A DNA stretch of 39,615 bases from Flavobacterium sp. ACN2 (GTDB taxonomy: Bacteria; Bacteroidota; Bacteroidia; Flavobacteriales; Flavobacteriaceae). Under the pieces are notes generated by a model that was not told where the DNA came from, searched no databases, and was given only the letters and a program-made list of their open reading frames with translations. The position numbers were made by a program, and so were the translations under genes. Shown in pieces: positions 32,845 to 39,615 of the stretch. The stretch lies in NCBI RefSeq assembly GCF_002303885.1, contig NZ_MRCM01000025.1, positions 1 to 39,615 of the forward strand. The letters are read 5' to 3'. How positions within the stretch are numbered: position 1 is the stretch's first letter; each line of letters starts with the position of its first letter.

Positions 32845-33795
32845 ATGAAAGTATTAGCAAATGACGGAATTTCTAAAAGCGGAATTCTAGCCTTAGAAAA
32901 AGGTGGTTTTGAAGTTATCACAACAAAAGTAGCTCAAGAACAAGTAGCTAACTATATAAATGAAAATAACATTGACGTAATTTTAGTTCGTAGCGCAACT
33001 AAAGTTCGTAAAGATATTATCGATGCTTGTCCTGGAATCAAAGTCATCGGTCGTGGTGGTGTTGGTATGGACAATATCGATGTGGATTATGCTAAAAGCA
33101 AAGGAATTCATGTAATTAATACCCCAGCTTCATCTTCAGAATCTGTTGCTGAGTTGGTTTTTGGACACTTATTTTCTGGTGTTCGTTTTTTACATGATTC
33201 TAACCGAAATATGCCTCTTGAAGGAGATTCAAACTTTGATGGTTTGAAAAAAGCTTACGCTAACGGAACTGAATTAAGAGGAAAAACTTTAGGTATTGTT
33301 GGTATTGGTCGTATCGGACAAGCTACAGCAAAAATGGCTCTTGGTTTAGGAATGAAAGTTATCGCTGCCGACAGTTTTACCCCAGAAGTAGATGTAAAAG
33401 TTGAGTTTTTTGACGGACAATCTATCACAACTAAAATTGTTTCTCAATCTTTAGAATCTTTATTTAAAGAAGCAGATTTCATTACACTACACGTTCCTGC
33501 ACAAGATGGATACATCATTGGAGAGAAAGAATTTGAAATCTTGAAAGATGGTGTTGGAATTGTAAACTGTGCTCGTGGTGGTGTTATTGATGAAGTGGCG
33601 TTAGTAAAAGCTTTAGATTCAGGAAAAGTTGCTTTTGCTGGTTTAGACGTTTTTGAAAGCGAGCCAAAACCAGAAATGGCAATCTTAATGCACTCTAAAA
33701 TCTCTTTAACTCCACACATCGGAGCAGCTACTGGAGAAGCGCAAGATAGAATTGGTACTGAATTGGCTTCACAAATCATTACTTTGTTGAGCTAA
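32845..33795 (+). CDS. serA: D-3-phosphoglycerate dehydrogenase (short form)
   Basis: 316 residues. Substrate-binding and NAD-binding domains of the D-2-hydroxyacid dehydrogenase family: VIGRGGVGMDNIDVDYAKS, Rossmann GIVGIGRIGQATA, VNCARGGVIDE (catalytic Arg and Glu region) and LTPHIGAATGEA (catalytic His). It oxidises 3-phosphoglycerate in step 1 of serine synthesis. It ends directly after the catalytic domains, so the C-terminal ACT domain that gives serine feedback control in longer SerA proteins is absent. Confidence 0.93.
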   Translation: MKVLANDGISKSGILALEKGGFEVITTKVAQEQVANYINENNIDVILVRSATKVRKDIIDACPGIKVIGRGGVGMDNIDVDYAKSKGIHVINTPASSSESVAELVFGHLFSGVRFLHDSNRNMPLEGDSNFDGLKKAYANGTELRGKTLGIVGIGRIGQATAKMALGLGMKVIAADSFTPEVDVKVEFFDGQSITTKIVSQSLESLFKEADFITLHVPAQDGYIIGEKEFEILKDGVGIVNCARGGVIDEVALVKALDSGKVAFAGLDVFESEPKPEMAILMHSKISLTPHIGAATGEAQDRIGTELASQIITLLS

Positions 33796-33818
33796 ATAAA
33801 AATAGATTAAATTCGATT

Positions 33819-33861
33819 AAAGGGATTCACTACTTATGTGTAGTAAATCCCTTTCTTTTTT
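33819..33861 (+). terminator. serA terminator
   Basis: AAAGGGATT-C-ACTAC and GTAGT-A-AATCCCTTT form a long stem followed by C and a six-T run. Confidence 0.9.
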
Positions 33862-33890
33862 ATACTTTCGCGGAAACTTAAAGTATAACT

Positions 33891-34250
33891 ATGAATATAC
33901 ATAAAAAAAGCTCTAGACGTAAATGGATCATTCGACTAATTCTAATGGCAATTGCAATTGCTTTGTTCTGCACTTCTATCTTTGGCAATATATTTTCGCT
34001 TATTATTGAAAAAGAATATTTTATACCTGAGCAATCTTCCATTTTTACTTTTAATGAAACTATCGGCAATGAAGGCTCAAGCGATGTGTGGAGATATGGA
34101 GAAGATTACAGCAACTATTACTTCAACCTGAGTACATTTGATAATGATGTGTTATTTTTTCCTAAAAAGAACATTAATAGTTGTACTGGATTTAATCCTA
34201 AAGATGTTACAACCTGGTGCAAAGTAAAAGATACAAATACTAAGTTTTAA
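33891..34250 (+). CDS. Small membrane-anchored protein, unknown
   Basis: 119 residues. A basic N-terminus (MNIHKKSSRRKWIIR) precedes one membrane helix (about 14-38). The outside part is Asn/Asp/Tyr-rich (EDYSNYYFNLSTFDNDVLFF) with two Cys (SCTG, TWCKV). No family recognised. An inverted repeat TATACTTT...AAAGTATA (33861-33887) lies immediately before the ATG and could mask or regulate the start. A TACTTTCG sequence inside it resembles a -7 box. Confidence 0.65.
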   Translation: MNIHKKSSRRKWIIRLILMAIAIALFCTSIFGNIFSLIIEKEYFIPEQSSIFTFNETIGNEGSSDVWRYGEDYSNYYFNLSTFDNDVLFFPKKNINSCTGFNPKDVTTWCKVKDTNTKF

Positions 34251-34340
34251 CAATGGCTTTAATTTAAATCAATATAAATAAGGTTTTAGCAAATTTCTTG
34301 AATTTGCCGAACCAAGTAATTAAAAAATAAAGTATCTTTA

Positions 34341-34382
34341 AATGGATTATTACTTAATTTGTAGTAAATATCTTTCTTTTTT
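34341..34382 (+). terminator. Degenerate terminator-like hairpin
   Basis: This aligns without gaps to the core of the serA terminator (GGATT....TAGTAAAT..CTTTCTTTTTT). The stem is weaker and the T-run is intact. It may end the 119-residue protein gene transcript. Confidence 0.5.
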
Positions 34383-34393
34383 TATTAATTTTG
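34358..34393 (+). promoter_or_regulatory. Candidate promoter for the DUF937-like gene
   Basis: TTTG at 34358-34361, 24-nt spacer, TAATTTTG at 34386-34393; leader of about 22 nt. The spacer is slightly long. Confidence 0.35.
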
Positions 34394-34419
34394 GCGTGTA
34401 ATTTTAAACCTTAAATATC

Positions 34420-34983
34420 ATGTTTGAACAATTAACCCAATTAGTACAGCAATACGGAGGCGACGCTGTGGTAAACAATAACGCTGTCCCAAACGAACAT
34501 AATGAAGCCGTAATAAACGAAACAAGCAGTTCTATTTTTGAAGGATTAAAAAAGATTGTTTCTGAAGGAAATACAGATCAGATTGCCGGATTATTTAACG
34601 GAAACACACCCATTGACAGCTCAAACCCTGTTGTACAGCAAATTCAACAGCAATTAAGCGGAAGTCTTGGTCAAAAATTCGGATTAAGCAGCGCCGATTC
34701 AAGCGGAGTTGCTTCCAATTTGATTCCACAGATTTTAGGCTCTTTAGTAAATAAAGCAAAAGATCCAAACGATAGCAGTTTTCAAATTTCTGATATTATA
34801 AATTCCATTTCAGGAAACAGCGGACAAGCATCTGGAATAATGGATACTATTTCTAAATACGGAATGCAATTTGGCCTTGACCAAAACAACGACGGAAAAG
34901 TTGATGTTGCAGATGTATTAGTAGTTACCAAAAGCAAAGGAGGAATCGCAGGATTTATTGGAAAGTTGTTTGGGAGCAAGTAA
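34420..34983 (+). CDS. DUF937-like protein with calcium-loop motif
   Basis: 187 residues. The region about 1-115 resembles DUF937-type proteins (EQLTQLVQQYGGDAVVNNNA, then SNPVVQQIQQQLSGSLGQKF and NLIPQILGSLVNKA). A C-terminal segment DQNNDGKVDVADVL is an EF-hand/dockerin-like Ca-binding loop (D.N.DG..D..D) followed by a Gly-rich end. No signal peptide. Function unknown; stand-alone gene with its own promoter and terminator. Confidence 0.7.
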   Translation: MFEQLTQLVQQYGGDAVVNNNAVPNEHNEAVINETSSSIFEGLKKIVSEGNTDQIAGLFNGNTPIDSSNPVVQQIQQQLSGSLGQKFGLSSADSSGVASNLIPQILGSLVNKAKDPNDSSFQISDIINSISGNSGQASGIMDTISKYGMQFGLDQNNDGKVDVADVLVVTKSKGGIAGFIGKLFGSK

Positions 34984-34989
34984 AGATGT

Positions 34990-35145
34990 AAGACACTAAG
35001 ACATTAAGATTCTAAGATGCTAAGTTTTTTATAGATATTCTAAAGTGGTTTGCATAGCAAACCACTTTTTTTTCACAAGAAAATAAAAACTTAATATCTT
35101 AGAATCTTAGCATCTTACTATCTTACTATCTTAACAAGTTAGAAT
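34990..35145. repeat. Nested inverted repeats around a terminator
   Basis: TAAGA-rich words (AAGATTCTAAGATGCTAAG near 35006-35025) recur in inverse form at 35098-35120 (CTTAGAATCTTAGCATCTTA), giving a large imperfect dyad around the hairpin at 35043-35073. Confidence 0.6.
35043..35073 (+). terminator. Terminator after the DUF937-like gene
   Basis: AAAGTGGTTTGC/GCAAACCACTTT stem with a tiny loop and an eight-T run. Confidence 0.9.
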
Positions 35146-35193
35146 CATGTTAAACTCCATCCTCTTCTCGTCATTTATTCGTAAATTTAATTC

Positions 35194-35634
35194 ATGAAAA
35201 AATGCATTTCCATATTAATTGTGCTACTTACCATTGTTGCATGTTCTACAGCTTCGCAGAATATTTCCAGCACTGATACTGTATCTGCATCAAATAAAAA
35301 GGTAAACGATACCATTAGAATTGCAAACGATTCATTAGAATACGAAGTCATTATAATCGATAACGGATTCTCAACCTGGCTTGCCTCTCGAGCCTATCCG
35401 CGAAACTATTACTCTTTACAATACCTTGAAAACAAAAACTATTTGTATGTAACAGAATGGAATAATCGTGTTCTACAGCCACAACGTTATAGCCCAAGGT
35501 TATACGAAATGTCTATTGATTATCGCCCAGACATTCATTATGGCTACGAAGTAAATTACTTAATTTACAATTACATGATTTATTTTCAAAATACTTACAA
35601 ACAAAAGCTTTGGGGCTATGTTCCGTCAAGATAA
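35194..35634 (+). CDS. DUF6146-like lipoprotein
   Basis: 146 residues with a lipoprotein signal peptide (MKKCISILIVLLTIVACSTA, Cys at about 17). The mature domain has WLASRAYPRNYYSLQYLENK, WNNRVLQPQRY and DYRPDIHYGYEVNYLIYNYM. I believe this is the DUF6146 family found in Bacteroidota, which often sits next to DUF6787 genes, as here. Function unknown; probably an outer-membrane lipoprotein. Confidence 0.75.
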   Translation: MKKCISILIVLLTIVACSTASQNISSTDTVSASNKKVNDTIRIANDSLEYEVIIIDNGFSTWLASRAYPRNYYSLQYLENKNYLYVTEWNNRVLQPQRYSPRLYEMSIDYRPDIHYGYEVNYLIYNYMIYFQNTYKQKLWGYVPSR

Positions 35635-35639
35635 TATAC

Positions 35640-35661
35640 TATATTTGTAATCATTACAAAT
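35640..35661 (+). promoter_or_regulatory. -7 box overlapping a 19-bp palindrome
   Basis: TATATTTG (35640-35647) overlaps the perfect dyad ATTTGTAAT-C-ATTACAAAT (35643-35661), just 4 nt before the ATG at 35666. It is either a promoter with an operator or a hairpin masking the start. No -33 element at normal distance. Confidence 0.35.
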
Positions 35662-35665
35662 AGCA

Positions 35666-35968
35666 ATGAACAGATTAAAAAAACGCTGGGGAATTACCTC
35701 AAATTTACAAGCCATAATTATATTTATCGTTTTTGCCATCACAGGATCGGCATCTGCGTGGCTTTCTAAACCTTTCTGTGTTTTGCTGGGTATTACTAAA
35801 GAAGATTTTGGTGGCTGGTTTACACTCATTCGTCTTATTATTATCTTCCCTATTTATCAAGTTTTACTAGTTGCGATTGGAACTATTTTTGGGCAATTTA
35901 AATTCTTTTGGAACTTCGAAAAGAAAATGCTTAAAAATATGGGACTAGGATTTTTATTCAAAGAATAA
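35666..35968 (+). CDS. DUF6787-like membrane protein
   Basis: 100 residues, two membrane segments (about 14-35 and 51-75). Characteristic blocks are MNRLKKRWGITSNLQ, FAITGSASAWLSKP and FWNFEKKMLKNMGLGFL. Matches my memory of the DUF6787 family, which co-occurs with DUF6146 in Bacteroidota. Function unknown. It begins 31 nt after the lipoprotein stop. Confidence 0.75.
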   Translation: MNRLKKRWGITSNLQAIIIFIVFAITGSASAWLSKPFCVLLGITKEDFGGWFTLIRLIIIFPIYQVLLVAIGTIFGQFKFFWNFEKKMLKNMGLGFLFKE

Positions 35969-36321
35969 CTCCGCTTTTACCCACTTAATAAAAAAACCGT
36001 TCTGGTTAAGATCGTCTCTTAAGCTAAAATTTTATTTAATTTCATTTTTTAGACCGTTTACTATTTTTGAAACTGCAGTTTAATCAATCCCTGCATTTAT
36101 CAAACATTACATATTTAAAAAATTGGCATAAAAAAAATACATAACATTTTTTTTATGCCAATTTTTTATTTAATCACTATACAGAACAGGATGGTGCAGG
36201 ATAGTTATATTTTAAGTAATAACAAACTTTACAATAGTTAGAAGCATTTATTAAACTTGATAATCAAACAATTAATGTTTCTAACAAAAATTATTACTTA
36301 CTAACCAAACCACAATTTGAC
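35969..36321. other. Gene-free stretch before the pectate lyase gene
   Basis: 353 bases, A+T-rich. It holds the long hairpin at 36117-36167 and otherwise no ORF, RNA gene or convincing promoter. A TAAACTTG sequence near 36253 is one mismatch from a -7 box. Confidence 0.6.
36117..36173. terminator. Very long perfect hairpin terminator
   Basis: Perfect 22-bp stem (36117-36138 and 36146-36167) with the core TTGGCAT/ATGCCAA, 7-nt loop ACATAAC, A-run left and T-run right, so it could work in both directions. Confidence 0.85.
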
Positions 36322-39102
36322 ATGCTGAAAAATTACTTTAAATCCTCCCTTATGGTGGCGATGATTTGTCTCATTGCATCCGTAAACAAGGTTTTTGCTC
36401 AAAATCCGATTGTAAAAATCGACTTTGACCAATCAGGAAGATCGAAAGCCGAAGTAAATGATCCCGATTACACCGCTTGGGTAATTGCTTCTGGAAACAC
36501 TAGTTCTTATACCGAAAATGGAGTTACTTTTACAATTAGTCGCACCGGAACCAATGGAGACAACTTAGGAACCAATTGGTACAAAGCAGGAATTCAAGCC
36601 CCTTATTATGCAAGATTGGTCTGTGACGGACTTACAGTAAAAGGTACAACAGCAAATCTTGGCGCTCAAATCGAACTCAAAATAAGCGGTTTAGCCACAG
36701 GAGAACATACGTTATTAGCTTTCTTCAACAACGTGGACAGCCCAACCACAAATACCTTTAGCCCAATTGATATTTCTGTGGATGGAAATGTAGTGGTCAA
36801 TAATTTAATTCCAACTGTAAGAGCAACTAAAACAGCTGATGCAGCGTCTTCTTATTTAAGATTTCAAGCTACAGCAGGAACCGATGTCGTAATTTTAATC
36901 GCTGCAGAAACTTCGGGAACAGAAAATGTTAAAAACTTCATTTTTAATGGTTTTGAATTAAACACACCCAATATTTCTCATCAAGCTATAAATCCAGATC
37001 CAAAACAAAACAACGAACATGTAGAATTAGTATCTGGCGGAAAATTGTTGCAATGGACTGCTGGGTCGGGAGCTGTTTCACATAATATCTATTTTGGAAC
37101 AGATCCAACAGCGGTTGATAACGCAACGACAGCTTCACCAGAATATAAAGGAAATCAAGCTTTAGCCAACAATTCTTATCAGGTAAACGGATTGTATACG
37201 GGAGCAACTTATTATTGGCGTGTTGATGAAGTTTTATCAAATGGAATTGAAAAAGGAAACGTTTGGCGTTTTCGTCCCGCACAGCTTGCTTTTCCTGACG
37301 CTGAAGGATACGGCCGTTTTGCACGTGGAGGACGTGGCGGAAAAGTTGTTGCCGTTACTAATCTAAACGACAGCGGACCAGGAAGTTTTCGTGAAGCCGT
37401 TACAAACGATATTGGACCGAGAACAATTGTCTTTAATACTTCTGGTGTAATTCAATTGCAATCACGTCTGGTTTTAAGCCAGCCTTACGTAACAGTTGCC
37501 GGACAAACCGCTCCAGGAAAAGGAATCTGCATTCGTTCTGCTCCTTTTGGCGTAACAGGAAACGATGCTGTTGTACAAAATTTGCGTGTTAGAGTTGGTG
37601 CAGGACCTACTTTTGACGGAATGGGATTAACAGGTGCAGACAATAGCATTATCGACCACTGCTCTATCAGCTGGACTATTGACGAATCTTTCAGTTCTAG
37701 ATCTGGAAAAAATATCACCCTTCAGAGAACACTTATTTCTGAGGCTTTAAATGCAGCAAATCATCAAAATTATCCAACAGGAACAGAACATGGATATGCT
37801 GCTACAATTGGTGGAGATATCGGAAGTTTCCATCATAATCTTTTAGCACATTGTTATGGCAGAAATTGGAGTCTTGGCGGCGGATTGGACGGAAATGGCG
37901 CTTATGCAGGAAAAATGGATATTACCAATAATGTCGTTTATAACTGGGGAGGAAGAACCACAGACGGAGGAACCAAAGAAGTTAACTTTGTAAACAACTA
38001 TTACAAACCTGGGGCTGGTTCAAAAATATTTGTTGCTTTTAATCAGCAAAATGAAGGTGTTGGAACCGGAATGCAGCAATGTTATTTTAACGGAAATGTA
38101 ATGCCTGGCTATTTCGACGAATCCAACCAAACTGCTGGAAGAAAAGCATCAGGAAATACAGTTCCTTATGAGAATTTCGTAAATACACCTTTTTTCCCTT
38201 CTTATGTAACAACTCAATCGGCTAAAAATGCTTATAAAATTGTTCTTTCCGATGTTGGATGCACCCAGCCAGAATTTGACGAACATGACCAAAGAATTAT
38301 TTCAGAGACATTAAACGGAACGTATTCTGCTGTCGGAAGTGTAACAGGCAAACCTGGATTTCCAGATAATGAAGCAGATGTTGGTGGTTTCGAAAACTAT
38401 CCGACTGTAGTGAGAGATGCTAATTGGGATAGCGATCAAGATGGATTGCCAAACTGGTGGGAAAATATCATAGGAACCAATGTAAACTCTGCAATTGGAG
38501 ATTTTTCAGATGCAAATGCCGATCCTAATTTAGATGGCTATACTCATTTAGACGAGTATTTACAATGGATGTCACTGCCACATTACGAATCTCCAGACGG
38601 AACTAAAATTGACATTAATATTCAAAAATTGTCAAGAGGATTTACAAGTGGCGTTTCTTATGCCATTTCGAATGTAGTAAACGGAAATGCAATTCTAAAT
38701 ACAGATGTGGTTGCATTTACACCAACTTCAAACGGATTATGCTCTTTTGAATTTACCGTAACAGATTCTGAAGGTGGTACAATGAAAAGAAAAGTGAATG
38801 TTATAAGCGGGCAAAGCTTGACATTAGGAACAGACGATAGTATTAAAGAAATTAAAAACAATGCTTTTAATGTCTGGCCAATTCCAAGCAACGGATCTTT
38901 CTCTGTTTTTATTGATAATGAAGAAGCAGAAATTTTAGATCTTAAGATCTACGATATTTATGGAAAAGAATTAGTAAAGCAAAAAATTAAAGGAGGCACA
39001 CAAGAAACAATCCAATTGCATTCAAAAGGCGTTTTCTTGATTAAAGTCGTAAATCCGCAGACTAAGAAAACACAATACGTAAAAAAAATAATCATTCAAT
39101 AG
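36322..39102 (+). CDS. T9SS-secreted pectate lyase-like polysaccharide lyase
   Basis: 926 residues. Signal peptide (about 1-26, ending VFAQ), then a carbohydrate-binding-like N-terminal domain (about 27-215), a fibronectin-III-like domain (about 225-325, with GATYYWRVDEV), and a right-handed beta-helix (about 325-690) beginning AFPDAEGYGRFARGGRGGKV. NSIIDHCSISWTIDESFSSR and ITLQRTLISEAL are typical of pectate lyase family 1-like enzymes. A calcium-loop segment follows (DSDQDGLPNWWE from Asp703, then DANADPNLDGYTHLDEYLQW). Residues about 850-926 are a type A T9SS sorting domain (VWPIPSNGSFSVFI, GVFLIKVV..KKIIIQ). The enzyme is probably displayed on or released from the cell surface to cleave pectin or a related acidic glycan by elimination. 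No SusCD pair is adjacent. Confidence 0.85.
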   Translation: MLKNYFKSSLMVAMICLIASVNKVFAQNPIVKIDFDQSGRSKAEVNDPDYTAWVIASGNTSSYTENGVTFTISRTGTNGDNLGTNWYKAGIQAPYYARLVCDGLTVKGTTANLGAQIELKISGLATGEHTLLAFFNNVDSPTTNTFSPIDISVDGNVVVNNLIPTVRATKTADAASSYLRFQATAGTDVVILIAAETSGTENVKNFIFNGFELNTPNISHQAINPDPKQNNEHVELVSGGKLLQWTAGSGAVSHNIYFGTDPTAVDNATTASPEYKGNQALANNSYQVNGLYTGATYYWRVDEVLSNGIEKGNVWRFRPAQLAFPDAEGYGRFARGGRGGKVVAVTNLNDSGPGSFREAVTNDIGPRTIVFNTSGVIQLQSRLVLSQPYVTVAGQTAPGKGICIRSAPFGVTGNDAVVQNLRVRVGAGPTFDGMGLTGADNSIIDHCSISWTIDESFSSRSGKNITLQRTLISEALNAANHQNYPTGTEHGYAATIGGDIGSFHHNLLAHCYGRNWSLGGGLDGNGAYAGKMDITNNVVYNWGGRTTDGGTKEVNFVNNYYKPGAGSKIFVAFNQQNEGVGTGMQQCYFNGNVMPGYFDESNQTAGRKASGNTVPYENFVNTPFFPSYVTTQSAKNAYKIVLSDVGCTQPEFDEHDQRIISETLNGTYSAVGSVTGKPGFPDNEADVGGFENYPTVVRDANWDSDQDGLPNWWENIIGTNVNSAIGDFSDANADPNLDGYTHLDEYLQWMSLPHYESPDGTKIDINIQKLSRGFTSGVSYAISNVVNGNAILNTDVVAFTPTSNGLCSFEFTVTDSEGGTMKRKVNVISGQSLTLGTDDSIKEIKNNAFNVWPIPSNGSFSVFIDNEEAEILDLKIYDIYGKELVKQKIKGGTQETIQLHSKGVFLIKVVNPQTKKTQYVKKIIIQ

Positions 39103-39118
39103 TTAAAACTAAAGCAAT

Positions 39119-39150
39119 TAAAAAAGACGGCCTAAAACCGTCTTTTTTTT
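39119..39150. terminator. Bidirectional terminator
   Basis: AAAAAGACGG and CCGTCTTTTTTTT arms around CCTAAAA, between the convergent pectate lyase gene and the small membrane protein gene. Confidence 0.85.
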
Positions 39151-39433
39151 ATTTTTTCTGAAAGAAATAAGTATAAATCCAAGTCAAGGTAAAAGACGGA
39201 ATCACATCTGTAAAAGGCAGTATTTCCTCAAGAAAAGTCAAAACACCAGCAACCTTCCCTACTCTTCCTTTATACATTCTTGCCATAATTATGGCAGCAA
39301 TAGGAGCCCAAACCACATCTGAAAACTCACCCAGAAACGGAATCGAAAAAGAAATCATACCAATTCCATCCAAAACCAGCCCTATAAGTAGTTTTGACAT
39401 TCTGCTATCTTCTGCAACTTCTAAATCTTGCAT
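39149..39433 (-). CDS. Small membrane protein, unknown
   Basis: 94 residues. Hydrophobic segments at about 14-34 (LIGLVLDGIGMISFSIPFLG) and 38-51, plus a possible third near the end (FTLTWIYTYFF). Gly- and Pro-containing helices suggest a compact inner-membrane protein. I recall similar small proteins in Flavobacterium but no named function. Single gene, convergent with the pectate lyase. Confidence 0.7.
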   Translation of the reverse strand: MQDLEVAEDSRMSKLLIGLVLDGIGMISFSIPFLGEFSDVVWAPIAAIIMARMYKGRVGKVAGVLTFLEEILPFTDVIPSFTLTWIYTYFFQKK

Positions 39434-39537
39434 AACACATTCATTTTTAAGTTAATCGAAATTAAAAATAATTCACGAAATTCTATTATCTCTTTTCTAA
39501 ATTTAATTTCCATTATTCCCATATCAATTTACGTACC

Positions 39538-39615
39538 GATTTTAGATTTTAGATTTTAGATTTTAGATTTTAGATTCTAGATTTTAGATTTTAGATTTTA
39601 GATTTTAGATTTTAG
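39538..39615. repeat. 7-bp tandem repeat (GATTTTA)n, truncated by window edge
   Basis: Eleven units of GATTTTA plus one base, with a single substitution in unit 6 (GATTCTA, 39573-39579). The array continues past the window. There is no gene in 39434-39615. Confidence 0.95.

Overview
The window is a chromosomal segment from a member of the Bacteroidota, most probably Flavobacterium or a close relative. Evidence: low G+C, Bacteroidota -7 boxes (TAnnTTTG), A-rich start regions instead of strong Shine-Dalgarno sites, a T9SS C-terminal sorting domain, a TonB receptor with a carboxypeptidase-D-like N-terminal domain, and the T6SS subtype iii marker TssN.

Positions 1-14067 are part of a type VI secretion (T6SSiii) locus. 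A divergent promoter region (10199-10544) drives rightward a PKD-repeat membrane protein plus the TssH/ClpV ATPase, and leftward an NlpC/P60-fold protein, TssG, TssN, a LysM protein, a DUF4280 PAAR-like tip protein and an 881-residue GH19-M23 cell-wall hydrolase. The hydrolase stop overlaps the start of a lipoprotein gene, which is the layout of an effector-immunity pair. Further left is a very A+T-rich accessory stretch with small lipoproteins and an SH3b protein. It carries two copies of a 78-bp hairpin repeat, each just upstream of a lipoprotein start. Sheath, tube, VgrG, TssE, TssF and TssK genes are not in the window.

Positions 14085-25516 are mostly leftward housekeeping genes: parE-parC (topoisomerase IV), pncB, a yihY / FMN-reductase / transglutaminase operon, a lipoprotein plus DUF2459 pair, and ychF. 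Positions 25809-29798 hold a TonB-dependent receptor and a secreted carboxypeptidase-D-like protein, separated by a REP-like palindromic element that also occurs at 24230-24319.

Positions 29975-33795 hold a conserved-looking cluster: a 4Fe-4S ferredoxin divergent from acyl-CoA reductase, serC and serA. The ferredoxin and reductase are served by overlapping face-to-face promoters. Positions 33891-35968 carry small envelope or unknown proteins, and 36322-39102 a large T9SS-secreted pectate lyase-like enzyme. The window ends in a small membrane protein and a 7-bp tandem repeat that runs off the edge. No tRNA, rRNA, CRISPR array, transposase or phage gene was seen.
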